From the NCBI GenBank assembly GCA_019914995.1, contig CM034145.1:3346483-3410482 (forward strand): a DNA stretch of 64,000 nucleotides. Reading direction: 5' to 3'. Each line of letters opens with the position of its first letter. Within the stretch, counting starts at the first letter, position 1. The stretch is from Acanthochlamys bracteata (taxonomy: Eukaryota > Streptophyta > Magnoliopsida > Pandanales > Velloziaceae). Below, piece by piece: positions 36,061-48,900 of the stretch. Under the pieces are notes generated by a model. It was not told the origin of the DNA, did not search any database, and saw nothing but the letters and a program-made list of their open reading frames with translations. The position numbers and the translations under genes are program-made.

Positions 36061-36590
36061 AGTTACCTAGCTTTCTTCTGCCATGCTCAAGTTGTTCTTT
36101 TCTCTATTTTTTTAATTTTTATTAGCTATGTTATTTCCGGCAATAAGAAAGATGAGTACATACTTGAGTATTCCCCAAGACAGAGTACGTCCAGTCGAAG
36201 TTTCACTGTAGCAGAAGATTTTCCCTTTCATAAATTCTTTCGTTGCATGTATTTATTTATCTAAACCATTTCAGAGAACGTAGATACTCTATTTGTAGTT
36301 CTTTCTGTAGAATTACTGCAGATACTCCACATTATTCTTCTTTTATAGATACTCCCTTTCTAATCATTGTATCCAAATCCTTCAATCCATCTTCAATTCC
36401 TTACATTCTAAATTCTCTAATTCACGACCGTGATGCAATCGTGTTTATAATCCTAATTCACTGCCGTGCTGTGATCACCTTTATAATTCGTGCACTCTAG
36501 GAATACTCAGCTCCAACTATATCTGTTGTTGCTCTCCTACTGGAGTACTCACACGAGAGTTTTTGCGCCGGAATTCCTGGCCTTTTCGTC
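36061..36590. other. No feature recognised
   Basis: Unique-looking sequence between the MITE-like element and the PPR-like remnant. It could include the remnant's 5' flank. Short frames only. Confidence 0.4.
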
Positions 36591-36594
36591 TCCA

Positions 36595-38000
36595 TCACCG
36601 GAGACTACTATGGGATTGTCGTGGGCCAATGACCGTTGGTATGATTACGACTCCCTCAATGTTGTTTTTTGCATGTTACTTGTCAACGCCATTGTCTTAA
36701 CTCGCTCTTAATGCTTTGAAACTTATCCAAAGCAATGGGTTTATTCCAAGTCTTCCGCTAGTGAGGTTTTCTGAGGCTATTGTTAGGAAAGGTGAGACTA
36801 GGAAGGCCTGGAAGGTGTTTTGTTGATATGTTTGTGAGAAAACCTTGACCCACTGTTAGTACTTCCAATAGTGCTTGCAGCTCTACCATTTTTAGGACAG
36901 CATATTGTGTTTTTGGAAGGACGTTGGATGCCTTAAAGCTTTACAATTTGATGTTGGACTTGGTTTGTGGCCCAAGTGTTATGAAATAACTATCTTGATT
37001 GATGCATTGGGGTAGGAAGGGAGAATGTGGGAGGTAAGGTACTTGCTTGATGAAATGGGGTTTGTAAGTACGGTAGATTAAGAATGGCAATGAGTTGCTT
37101 ATGCGGATGTCATGTACACTTGTGGAATAACTTGTGATGTTGTAATGTATGATACATTAATTGGTGCTTATTGCAGGGTGCTAGATATGGTTAGTGAAGT
37201 AAGTTTTGTGAATAAGATATAATCTGATGGTTGTTAGCTACATATGTGAACATGTAGTATTTGGGTCCACAATCTGTGTACTAGCACATGATTGGTGGAG
37301 CCTTGACGATGCTAAATGAGCTTACCCTCAGTTGGAGTCATATGTAACACGGTTACTTAAAATACTTTTATTAAACGAAATTTGCTTAGACATCATCGAT
37401 CGAATGATTTTTGTTGGAAAGTTGCTAAAGATGGCAATTTTCCTAACGTTGTATCTATTAATTTGCTTTTTCTCTAATTTTTGCAAGCAAGGGTTGCCCA
37501 AGATGGTTGTCGCGTGGGAAGAGAAACTTAGTGAACTCTCCTTGAATTTCAGTGATGTTACATATAATAACATGATAGGGTGCATCAATACTTGCTCATG
37601 GCCAAGAATGCTCATCTACGAAATCAAGTTTATTTTGGGAGTTTCTCATACACATTACATAAGAATGCATACGAACAACAAATTCTCAGAAACATAAATG
37701 ACTATTATGTTGGATGGTTTTATCGATCACTCTTTGGCCAAGATTCCAAAAGTTGTGAATGCTAGATAGCATAGTAGATTACAGTCTTCAAATATAGAGG
37801 CTGAGTCGCTTATGTGTTGTAGAAACTATATATCGGAGCTAATGAAGTCCTCAAATCTCTCTACTTTGCATAGCAGGCTACGAGCACTAGACGGCATGAT
37901 CATGAACTAAAGTTTTGCATGGATATGATATTAGAGAAAAGATTCAACGAAGATGTATCTCCAAAAAGTGATGTGCAAGTCATAAGTTCCTATTCTGGAT
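36595..38000 (+). pseudogene. Pentatricopeptide-repeat (PPR) protein pseudogene
   Basis: Pieces in shifting plus-strand frames resemble a P-class PPR protein, an organelle RNA-binding family. About 36713-36825 gives ALKLIQSNGFIPSLPL, then FSEAIVRKGETRKAWKVF and a stop. About 36990-37060 gives a LIDALG...LLDEMGFV repeat-like unit. About 37130-37190 gives DVVMYDTLIGAYCRVLDMV, a typical PPR helix pair. About 37545-37600 gives FSDVTYNNMIGCINTC. About 37885-38000 gives HELKFCMDMILEKRF and SDVQVISSYSG. Many stops and frameshifts, no intact start, so it is a dead copy. The 35-residue register is only partly preserved, so family membership is likely but not certain. Confidence 0.55.
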
Positions 38001-38240
38001 AGGGCGTAACGTGCGAAGGAAATAGAAAGGATGGCAACCAGACCCTTGATGGGAGTTGAAAATTTTGACATTTGGATTGGTTATTGTCGCTTTTAACTTT
38101 AGAAGGGGTTGTGGTAGCTAGGCAGATAGGTTCCCGAATCTATAACAAATTGGAGGTACGTTCAACAATTTGCTACGTAATGTTCTATACTATTTGTGTT
38201 AAATGATGATTTTTATGATTTTAACATTTGATAGACATTC

Positions 38241-39375
38241 TATCACACCACGCTCCCGAACCGTGATAGGTATTGGTGAAAATCAAGCCTAGATTGAAAT
38301 CTAATAAGTCTGCCCAATCCAGTAAGCCTATCCAAAACAAATTCAGTCCACCACAAAATCAAATTTCACCTCTTATTCAAAATTTCGACAGTATCTTTCT
38401 AAATTCAAGCGACAGATTTGCACAATTACCAAAAAATATTTCAATTACAACAAGACTTATGACTAGCTACTCAAATAAACACATACATTAGCAACAACTC
38501 ATAGTACATTCTCGTATTTATTACAATTTTTACAGTGAATATACAGCCAAACAAGATACAGGTCTTTCAAGGTGCAGAACCAACTATATTCAAGGCAAAA
38601 TAAAATAAATTGGATAAGATGAATACTCTTAAAGTGCACGTGTGACAGATCATGCTACGGCGAGTCATCTTGTACTGGTTTCAAATTAATTTGGGGAGGT
38701 CAATGAGAAAAAAATGAATCTAATTTCACTGAGATGAAAAGCAGAATGCATCGATTTAGGTCACTAATCCATTTTCTAATTATTTTATTCTATCAATATA
38801 TATGAAACAAAAATGCAATGATATATTGGATCAGTCCTACTACGTCTTGAACCATCCCATACCGATCTTAGTAGAAGAGATACGATTAAATGCAAAGGAG
38901 TACGGAAAAAAATGAATGATTATGTAATAAATAATATGAAAAATAAATTCACAATATAGACATTATTAAGTGCTTTGAAAGTAAATGTACACTTTAAAAA
39001 CATAAATAAAGAACAATGTAAGCAAAACTATGTTATAATAAATAGTTAAATAAATAACTCGGTAAACAAATCAAGTACTTATTAGTAGTAGTAAAACATT
39101 ATAAATTCGTACGATAAAAGATAGTGATAAAATGAGTGAATAAATAATTTGATAATAATTATTTAAAATGAAATGGTTATCAAATAAGCATTATGCTGAT
39201 AAATAAATTACGTTTCTAAGAATAATAACTTAGCATATCATAATAAAAAGTATTGTGCTAATAAACTAGTTTAACTAATCACAACCAAGATAAAAATTCA
39301 ACAGTTAGGAGTCATACTATTTAACTGAAATATAATCTGTAATCTAATATTTAAGCTAACACTCTACGTCTATAC
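38241..39375 (-). mobile_element. Gypsy-like LTR fragment, 3' part
   Basis: On the minus strand it ends ...TCACGGTTCGGGAGCGTGGTGTGATA at 38241, like the TGTGATA end at 21276. It contains the family segment 'tcctactacgtcttgaacc...gatcttagtag' (about 38847-38874). It is cut at 39375 by the MITE-like element. The 5' half of the LTR is not found beyond it. Confidence 0.6.
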
Positions 39376-39378
39376 TCT

Positions 39379-39508
39379 GGGTGCGTTTGGCTTAGCTTAC
39401 CAAAAAAGTAGCTTTTCAATTTTTTATTTTATATTTTTCAATACATATTTATAAGTATATAAAAATTTATTTAAAAATTTAGAAAGTATAGAAAAAATTT
39501 ATTTAAAG
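39379..39508 (+). mobile_element. AT-rich MITE-like element, copy 3 (truncated)
   Basis: It starts gtgcgtttggcttagcttac and shares 'atatttttcaatacatattt' and 'atttaaaaatttagaaagtat' with the other two copies. It stops after about 130 bases, directly against the coding-looking block at 39509, so its 3' half is missing. Confidence 0.6.
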
Positions 39509-39619
39509 TTGTGGATGCTGATGAAGGACCTCCGTGCATAGACAAACTTAGCGCTTGCAAAGGCATTAAAGTATGGCCTCCTCCAATCCTCCTTAAGAAC
39601 AAAGTTGACCATCCTTTCA
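39509..39619 (+). pseudogene. Orphan exon-like block of an unrecognised gene
   Basis: An open stretch of 37 codons reads VVDADEGPPCIDKLSACK, then IKVWPPPILLKNKVDHPF, and is followed by a donor-like AG|GTATGC. Codon use and the clean frame suggest a real exon. The 5' side is replaced by the truncated MITE-like element. It may belong to the gene whose last exon seeds array B at 40538, given the same strand and about 900 bp spacing, but this is inference. I cannot name the family. Confidence 0.4.
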
Positions 39620-40537
39620 GGTATGCAATGATATGACTTTAATGTGACTGGAGTGAAAATGCTATTTTAGCCCATCTATTGTTTTACTTTTTACGCATGA
39701 GAAATTCGTATTCTAGTTATTTTATTCTGAAATGTCTTATATAGTCCTAATATTCATTTAAAGTGGACCTTCTGTGTTCTTCTATCAGTTAATGGTCTGA
39801 CGACTAGTAGCTGCACTTCATCACTATGTGCCATTAGGAATTGGAAATAAACAAGCTCTATTCTAGTTTGGGAAGGAATGCAAGACTCTATTCAGACGTG
39901 AACATATGCATTCCCCATCATGAGTTTGATTTCTAGCTATATTGTAAAACACTCAACACATATGTATTGGTTATACATAAGAAGTTCAATCTATCTATCT
40001 TATGTATCTGGTTGATTTTCTACTAAAATTTATATCTTTATTTGTTCTGGTCCTTACTGCCCCTTATTCCTATCTTTTTCTTCCTTCTACAGCAATTAAT
40101 GATAAAACTCTTGCATAACATGGGCATATGCAATCCTTAGTTGATTTTAACCTGTAGCGTGGTCTCTATTCCTCCATTTCATATGAATTTTCTTAGATTA
40201 ACCTTGATTCAATCTCTCAGTTCCAGATCTCATAGAACTTTTTCCTTCCATTATAGAACCGACAAAAGAATAAAAAATCTGTGTTTTCTTTAGAAGACAT
40301 TATGTCTCATGATGTTAGACAATTCCTTATCAAGCTATGTATGAATGAACCAAAGTGTAAACCAACATGCATACGAAAAGATAAACTAACAATGATTTTT
40401 TTAAAAATTAGAGATAATTATTGATATTCTCCTTATTTGTTAGTTTATCATTTCATCTGTAGCAACTCCTTATTCTACTAATATTCTAGCTATTATCTAA
40501 CTCCTTATTTGATAGATTCTTTTAGCTAGAAAGCGTG
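39620..40537. other. Unassigned spacer, possible intron
   Basis: T-rich sequence between the orphan exon-like block and array B. It could be the intron joining them. No repeat or peptide is recognised. Confidence 0.35.
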
Positions 40538-43500
40538 AGATGTCTTGGTTCATCAACAGATTGAGGAAAGTTTCAATCACGATCGAGAGCTATTCGATGA
40601 CGTGGGAGGTGGGAGAGGTGGTGCTAGTGCTAGTGTTGGCTCTAGGAGGTAGTAGTAGTTTAGTGTTCTAACTTGGTTTTTTTGTTCTAATATAGTTCTG
40701 TTTTTATTATGCCACTTAACCAAATACCGTTCTCCTATAGGATGTCTTTTACTGCGGCATTGTACTGTATCCAATGCATTAATAAGTTGCCCGAAATTAT
40801 GCGCCTATCTTGAGTCCATTTTGTTTAATAATAGTAGAAATATTTTGTGACTCCTTCACGCTAATTTGTTCACATTATCAGTTGTAGTGGGGTCTCCGTA
40901 AAATGCATACGGGAGGCAAGTTTCAGAAGGATTGATTATCTTCGAAGATGAATTTTGAAGGAAGTATTTTGGCTAGCTTTCCCTTATTCCTCTCTGTAAC
41001 TTGTTTTGTTAATTCTTTTCATTCCTTACTCTTTCTTTTTTTCTTTTGATTTTCTAATAACTGTTATGTTACATGATTCTGTTTTTGCTAGAGAATCAAA
41101 TATGTTATGTTAAGAAACTTGCTGCAATTGAGGTTGAGTGGATTAATTGTAGTGCTGATTACAAGTGGAGGATATACGCTTAAGGATTTCTCAACTTGCA
41201 TGTGAAATCATAAATCTCAAAGATTTTCTACACGTTGTACAGTTTGCTGTGCGACATTCTCTTTTTTTTTTTGAAAAATGAGGTTTAAGGAATAACATTT
41301 TCAGTTTAAGCCTTGCATTTGAAATAGTTTGTTAAAGGATACTTAAACAGGATCGTACTAGCTATAAAAAACTAAGTTTTGGTAGAACTTATTTTCTGAG
41401 CTACTTTGTTTGTCAAATCCTTGTATGACTTCGGCTCTTTGAGAATCTTTGCAGTTTATTCGTATGTGTTTACTTGTAAAACTTGTGAATCCAACAGAAA
41501 TTACTACCTTTTAGTGTGAACGTTGATAAATCAATAGGATGTCTTGGTTCATCAACAGATTGAGGAAAGTTTCAATCACGATCGAAAGCTATTCGATGAC
41601 GTGGGAGAGGTGGTGCTAGTGCTAGTGTTGGCTCTAGGAGGTAGTAGTAGTTTAGTGTTTTAACTTGGTTTTTTTGTTCTAATATAGTTCTGTTTTTATT
41701 ATGCCACTTAACCGAATAATGTTCTCCTATAGGATGTCTTTTATTGCGGCATTGTACTGTATCCAATGCATTAAAAAGTTGCCCGAAATTTTGTGCCTAT
41801 CTTGAGTACCTTTTGTTTAATAATATTAGAAACATTTTGTGACTCCTTCACGCTAATTTGTTCACATTATCAGTTGTAGTGGGGTCTCCGTAAAATGCAT
41901 ACGGGAGGCAAGTTTCAGAAGGATTGATTATCTTCGAAGATGAATTTTGAAGGAAGTATTTTGGCTAGCTTTCCCTTATTCCTCTCTATAGCTTGTTTTG
42001 TTAATTCTTTTCATTCCTTACTCTTTCTTTTTCTTTTGATTTTCTAATAACTGTTATGTTACATGATTCTGTTTTTGCTAGAGAATCAAATATGTTATGT
42101 TAAGAAACTTGCTGCAATTGAGGTTGAGTGGATTAATTGTAGTGCTGATTACAAGTGGAGGATATACGCTTAACGATTTCTCAACTTGAATGTGAAATCA
42201 TAAATCTCAAAGATTTTCTACACGTTGTACAGTTTGCTGTGCGACATTCTCTTGTTTTTTTTTGAAAAATGAGTTTTAAGGAATAACATTTTCAGTTTAA
42301 GCCTTGCATGTGAAATAGTTTGTTAAAGGATACTTAAACAGGATCGTACTAGCTATAAAAAACTAAGTTTTGGTAGAACTTATTTTCTGAGCTACTTTGT
42401 TTGTCAAATCCTTGCATGACTTCGGCTCTTTGAGAATCTTTGCAGTTTATTCGTATGTGTTTACTTGTAAAACTTGTGAATCCAACAGAAATTATTACCT
42501 TATAGTGTGAACGTTGATAAATCAATAGAATGTCTTGGTTCATGAACAGATTGAGGAAAGTTTCAATCACGATCGAGAGCTATTCGATGACGTGGGAGTT
42601 GGGAGAGGTGGTGCTAGTGCTAGTGTTGGCTCTAGGAGGTAGTAGTAGTTTAGTGTTCTAACTTGGTTTTTTTGTTCTAATATAGTTCTATTTTTATTAT
42701 GCCACTTAACCAAATAATGTTCTCCTATAGGATGTCTTTTCTTTATGGCATTGTATTTGTATCAATGCATTAATAAGTTGCCCGAAATTATGCGCCTATC
42801 TTGAGTCCATTTTGTTTAATAATAGTAGAAATATTTTGTGACTCCTTCACGCTAATTTGTTCACATTATCAGTTGTAGTGGGGTCTCCGTAAAATGCATA
42901 CGGGAGGCAAGTTTCGGAAGGATTGATTATCTTCGAAGATGAATTTTGAAGGAAGTATTTTGGCTAGCTTTCCCTTATTCCTCTCTGTAACTTGTTTTGT
43001 TAATTCTTTTCATTCCTTACTCTTTCTTTTTTCTTTTGATTTTCTAATAACTGTTATGTTACATGATTCTGTTTTTGCTAGAGAATCAAATATGTTATGT
43101 TAAGAAACTTGCTGCAATTGAGGTTGAGTGGATTAATTGTAGTGCTGATTACAAGTGGAGGATATACGCTTAAGGATTTCTCAACTTGCATGTGAAATCA
43201 TAAATCTCAAAGATTTTCTACACGTTGTACAGTTTGCTGTGCGACATTCTCTTGTTTTTTTTTGAAAAATGAGTTTTAAGGAATAACATTTTCAGTTTAA
43301 GCCTTGGATGTGAAATAGTTTGTTAAAGGATACTTAAACAGGATCGTACTAGCTATACAAAACTAAGTTTTGGTAGAACTTATTTTCTGAGCTACTTTGT
43401 TTGTCAAATCCTTGTATGACTTCGGCTCTTTGAGAATCTTTGCAGTTTATTCGTATGTGTTTACTTGTAAAACTTGTGAATCCAACAGAAATTACTACCT

Positions 43501-45911
43501 TTTAGTGTGAACGTTGATAAATCAATAGGATGTCTTGGTTCATCAACAGATTGAGGAAAGTTTCAATCACGATCGAGAGCTATTCGATGACGTGGGAGGT
43601 GGGAGAGGTGGTGCTAGTGCTAGTGTTGGCTCTAGGAGGTAGTAGTAGTTTAGTGTTCTAACTTGGTTTTTTTGTTCTAATATAGTTCTGTTTTTATTAT
43701 GCCACTTAACCAAATACCGTTCTCCTATAGGATGTCTTTTACTGCGGCATTGTACTGTATCCAATGCATTAATAAGTTGCCCGAAATTATGCGCCTATCT
43801 TGAGTCCATTTTGTTTAATAATAGTAGAAATATTTTGTGACTCCTTCACGCTAATTTGTTCACATTATCAGTTGTAGTGGGGTCTCCGTAAAATGCATAC
43901 GGGAGGCAAGTTTCGGAAGGATTGATTATCTTCGAAGATGAATTTTGAAGGAAGTATTTTGGCTAGCTTTCCCTTATTCCTCTCTATAGCTTGTTTTGTT
44001 AATTCTTTTCATTCCTTACTCTTTCTTTTTCTTTTGATTTTCTAATAACTGTTATGTTACATGATTCTGTTTTTGCTAGAGAATCAAATATGTTATGTTA
44101 AGAAACTTGCTGCAATTGAGGTTGAGTGGATTAATTGTAGTGCTGATTACAAGTGGAGGATATACGCTTAAGGATTTCTCAACTTGCATGTGAAATCATA
44201 AATCTCAAAAATTTTCTACACGTTGTACAGTTTGCTGTGCGACATTCTCTTTTTTTTGAAAAAATGAAGTTTTAAGGAATAACATTTTCAGTTTAAGCCT
44301 TGGATGTGAAATAGTTTGTTAAAGGATACTTAAACAGGATCGTACTAGCTATACAAAACTAAGTTTTGGTAGAACTTATTTTCTGAGCTACTTTGTTTGT
44401 CAAATCCTTGTATGACTTCGGCTCTTTGATAATCTTTGCAGTTTATTCGTATTTGTTTACTTGTAAAACTTGTGAATCCAACAGAAATTACTACCTTATA
44501 GTGTGAACGTTGATAAATCAATAGAATGTCTTGGTTCATCAACAGATTGAGGAAAGTTTCAATCACGATCGAGAGCTATTCGATGACGTGGGAGTTGGGA
44601 GAGGTGGTGCTAGTGCTAGTGTTGGCTCTAGGAGGTAGTAGTAGTTTATTGTTCTAACTTGGTTTTTTTGTTCTAATATAGTTCTGTTTTTATTATGCCA
44701 CTTAACCGAATAATGTTCTACTATAGGATGTCTTTTATTGCGGCATTGTACTATATCCATTGCATTAAAAAGTTGACCGAAATTTTGTGCCTATCTTGAG
44801 TACATTTTGTTTAATAATATTAGAAACATTTTGTGACTCGTTCACGCTAATTTGTTCACATTATCAGTTGTAGTGGGGTCTCCGCAAAATTCATACGGGA
44901 GGCAAGTTTCAGAAGGATTGATTCTCTTCGAAGATGAATTTTGAAGGAAGTATTTTGGCTAGCTTTCCCTTATTCGTCTCTATAGCTTGTTTTGTTAATT
45001 ATTTTCCTTCCTTATTCTTTCTTTTTCTTTTGATTTTCTAATAAATGTTGTGTTACATGATTCTGTTTTTGCTAGAGAATCAAATATGTTATGTTAAGGA
45101 GCTTGTTGCAATTGATGGTGAGTGGATTAATTGCAGTGCTGATTACAAGTGGAGGATATACGCTTAACGATTTCTCAACTTGAATGTGAAATCATAAATC
45201 TCAAAGATTTTCTACACGTTGTACAGTTTGCTGTTCGACATTCTCTTGTTTTTTAAAAAAAATGAGTTTTAAGGAATAACATTTTCAGTTTAAGCCTTGC
45301 ATGTGAAATAGTTTGTTAAAGGATACTTAAACAGGATCGTACTAGATATAAAAAACTAAGTTTTGGTAGAACTTATTTTCTGAGCTACTTTGTTTGTCAA
45401 ATTCTTGTATGACTACGGCTCTTTGAGAATCTTTGCAGTTTATTCGTATGTGTTTACTTGTAAAATTTGTGAATCCAACAGAAATTACTACCTTGTAGTG
45501 TGAACGTTGATAAATCAATAGAATGCCTTGGTTCATGAACAGATTGAGGAAAGTTTCAATCACGATCGAGAGCTATTGGATGACGTGGGAGGTGGGAGAG
45601 GTGGTGCTAGTGCTAGTGTTGGCTCTAGGAGGTAGTAGTAGTTTAGTGTTCTAACTTGGTTTTTTTGTTCTAATATAGTTCTGTTTTTATTATGCCACTT
45701 AACCAAATACTGTTCTCCTATAGGATGTCTTTTACTGCGGCATTGTACTGTATCCAATGCATTAAAAAGTTGACCGAAATTTTGTGCCTATCTTGAGTAC
45801 ATTTTGTTTAATAATATTAGAAACATTTTGTGACTCCTTCACTAATTTAATCAAATTTCACATTATCGGTCTTGTTAGTGGGGTCTCAGTAAAATGCATA
45901 CGGGAAGCAAG
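40538..45911 (+). repeat. Array B, left arm: tandem ~997-bp satellite, about 5.4 copies, plus orientation
   Basis: The marker cgatcg(a)gag recurs at 40580, 41579, 42570, 43570, 44566 and 45563, with spacings of 999, 991, 1000, 996 and 997. Each unit holds three coding-looking blocks on the plus strand. One ends IEESFNHDRELFDDVGGGRG, then ASASVGSRR and a stop. One follows 'cacattatcag' and includes CIREASFRRIDYLRR. One follows 'tttttgctag' and reads NQICYVKKLAAIEVEWIN, then SADYKWRIYA and a stop. Two variants exist: copies 1, 3 and 4 have 'aataagttgcccgaaattat', and 2, 5 and 6 have 'aaaaagttg.ccgaaatttt'. Homology starts at about 40538 within the first block, as if array growth began in a gene's last exon. 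The short minus-strand frames in every unit (65 codons, start near the marker) are shadows. Confidence 0.93.
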
Positions 45912-45960
45912 AACTATATTAGAACAGCTTGTTGCAAGTTAGTTAAAACTGGATTAAACT
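45840..45960. other. Inversion point of array B
   Basis: Left-arm homology ends at 'cgggaagcaag' (45911) and right-arm homology starts at 'aactatattagaaca' (45912). The bases around it differ from both consensus units: 'aatttaatcaaatttc' and 'ggtcttgttag' on the left, 'gcttgttgcaagttag' replacing the A-run on the right. No N gap is present here. Confidence 0.8.
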
Positions 45961-48900
45961 ACTACTACCTCCTAGAGCCAACACTAGCACTAGCACCACC
46001 TCTCCCAACTCCCGTCGTCATAATAGCTCTCGATCGTGATTGAAACTTTCCTCAATCAAATTAATGAACCAAGACATTCTATTGATTTATCAGCGTTCAC
46101 ATTACAAGGTAGTAATTTCATTGGATTCACAAGTTTTACAAACGTTTTACAAATAAAATAAATTGCAAAAAGATTCAAAAAGAGCGAAGTCATGTCAAGG
46201 ATTTGACAAACAAAGTAGCTCGAAAAAATAAGTTCTATCAAAACTTAGTTTTTATAGCTAATGCGATCTGTTTAAGTATCTTAACAAACTATTTCACATG
46301 CAAGGCTTAAACTGAAAATGTTATTCCATAAAACTCATTTTTTCAAAAAAAAAAAAAAGAATCATAATTTGTTGACGAATTTTGTTGTGTCTACAGCGTG
46401 TAGAAAATCTTTGAGATTTATGATTTCACATTCAAGTTTGAAATCCTTTAGCGTATATCCTCCACTTGTAATCAATTATTTTGCAATTAATCCACTCACC
46501 CTCAATTGCAACAAGCTCCTTAACATAACATATTTGATTCTCTAGCAAAAAAGCAGAATCATGTAACACAATGATTATTAGAAAATCAAAAAAAAAAAAA
46601 AAGTAAGGAATGAAAAAATTAACAAAACAAGCTATAGAGAGGAATAAGAAAAGCTAGCCAAAATACTTCCTTCAAAATTCATCTTGAAGATAATCAATCC
46701 TTACACAAAAACTTGCCTCCCGTATGCATTTACGGAGACCCCCTACACTGATGATAATGTGAAAACAAATTAGCGTGAAGGAGTCACAAAATGTTTCTAA
46801 TATTATTAAAAAAATGGACTCAAGATAGGCACAAAATTTTGGTCAACTTTTTAATGCATTGGATATGATTACAATGCATCTTAAAAAAGACATCCTATAG
46901 GAGAACATTATTTGGTTAAGTGGCATAAAAAAAAGCAGAACTATATTAGAACAAAAAAATCAAGTTAAAACTCTAAACTACTACTACCTCCTAGAGCCAA
47001 CACTAGCACTAGCACCACCTCTCCCAAACTCCCGTCATCGAATAGCTCTCGATCGTGATTGAAACTTTCCTCAATCATTAATGAACCAAGACATTCTATT
47101 GATTTATCAGCGTTCACACTACAAGGTAGTAATTTACATTGGATTCACAAGTTTTTACAAATAAACACATCTGAATAAATTGCAAAGATTTCAAAAAGCG
47201 AAGTCATGCAAGGATTTGACAAACAAAGTAGTTCGGAAAATAAGTTCTACCAAAACTTAGTTTTTTTATAGCTAAATGCGATCTGTTTAAGTATCCTTTA
47301 ACAAACTATTTCACATGCAAGGCTTAAACTGAAAATGTTATTCTTAAAACTCATTTTTCAAAAAAAAAAAAAAAAGAAAATCATATGACAAAATTTGTAC
47401 AGCGTGTAGAAAATCTTTGAGATTTATGATTTCACATTCAAGTTGAGAAATCCTTAAGCGTATATCCTCCACTTGTAATCAACCTTTTGCAATTAATCCC
47501 TCTCCCCTCAATTTGCAACAAGCTCCTTAACATAACATATTTGATTCTCTAGCAAAAAGCGAGAATCATGTAACACAATGATTATTAGAAAATCAAAAAA
47601 AAAAAAGAAAGAGTAAGGAATGAAAAGAATTAACAAAACAAGCTATAGAGAGGAATAAGGGAAAGCTAGCCAAAATACTTCCTTCAAAATTCATCTTCGA
47701 AGATAATCAATCCTTCTGAAACTTGCCTCCCGTATGCATTTTACGGAGACCCCACTACAACTGATAATGTGAAAAAAGATTAGCGTGAAGGAGTGACAAA
47801 TGTTTCTAATATTATTAAAAAAAATGGACTCAAGATAGGCACAAAATTTCGGTCAACTTTTTAATGCATTGGATACAGTACAATGCCGCAGTAAAAGACA
47901 TCCTATAGGAGAACATTATTCGGTTAAGTGGCATAATAAAAACAGAACTATATTAGAACAAAAAAACCAAGTTAAAACTCTAAACTACTACTACCTCCTA
48001 GAGCCAACACTAGCACTAGCACCACCCTCTCCCACCTCCACGTCATCGAAAAGCTCTCGATCGTGATTGAAACTTTCCTCAATCATTAATGAACCAAGAC
48101 ATTCTATTGATTTATCAGCGTTCACACTACAAGGTAGTAATTTTCATTGGATTCACAAGTTTTACAAATAAACACATCTGAATAAATTGCAAAGATTTTC
48201 AAAAAGCGAAGTCATGCAAGGATTTGACAAACAAAGTAGTTCGAGAAAATAAGTTCTACCAAAACTTTTTTTTTTATAGCTAAATGCGATCTGTTTAAGT
48301 ATCCTTAACAAACTATTTCACATGCAAGGCTTAAACTGAAAATGTTATTCCTTAAAACTCATTTTCAAAAAAAAAAAAAAAGAATGTCATACGACAAAAA
48401 TTTGCCTAGCGTGTAGAAAATCTTTGAGATTTATGATTTCACATTCAAGTTGAGAAATCGTTAGCGTATATCCTCCACTTGTAATCACACTTTGCAATTA
48501 ATCCACTCACCTTCATTGCAACAAGCTCCTTAACATAACATATTTGATTCTCTAGCAAAAAGCAGAATCATGTAACATAACAATGATTATTAGGAAATCA
48601 AATAAAATAAGAAAGAGTAAGGAATGAAAAGAATTAACAAAACAAGCTATACAGAGGAATAAGGGAAAGCTAGCCAAAATTCATCTTCGAAGATAATCAA
48701 TCCTTCTGAAACTTGCATTCCGTATGCATTTTACGGAGACCCCACTACAACTGATAATGGGAAAAAAGATTAGCGTGAATCAGTGACAGATGTTTCTAAT
48801 ATTATTAAAAAAAATGGACTCAAGATAGGCACAAAATTTTGGTCAACTTTTTAATGCATTGGATACAGTACAATGTCGCAGTAAAAGACATCTTATAGGA

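Noticed and set aside
46318-46400. A-runs as poly(A) tails of retroposons
   Set aside because: The A-run is part of every array B unit at the same place, as a T-run on the other strand, and is not followed by target duplications.
47869-48066. Recurring 60-73-codon open frames in every array B unit (for example starting MDTVQCRSKRHPIGEHYSVK)
   Set aside because: They are the antisense of the exon-like C-terminal block and spacer. They vary by indel, include only partly conserved starts and have no recognisable domain. Recurrence reflects the tandem repeat, not selection.
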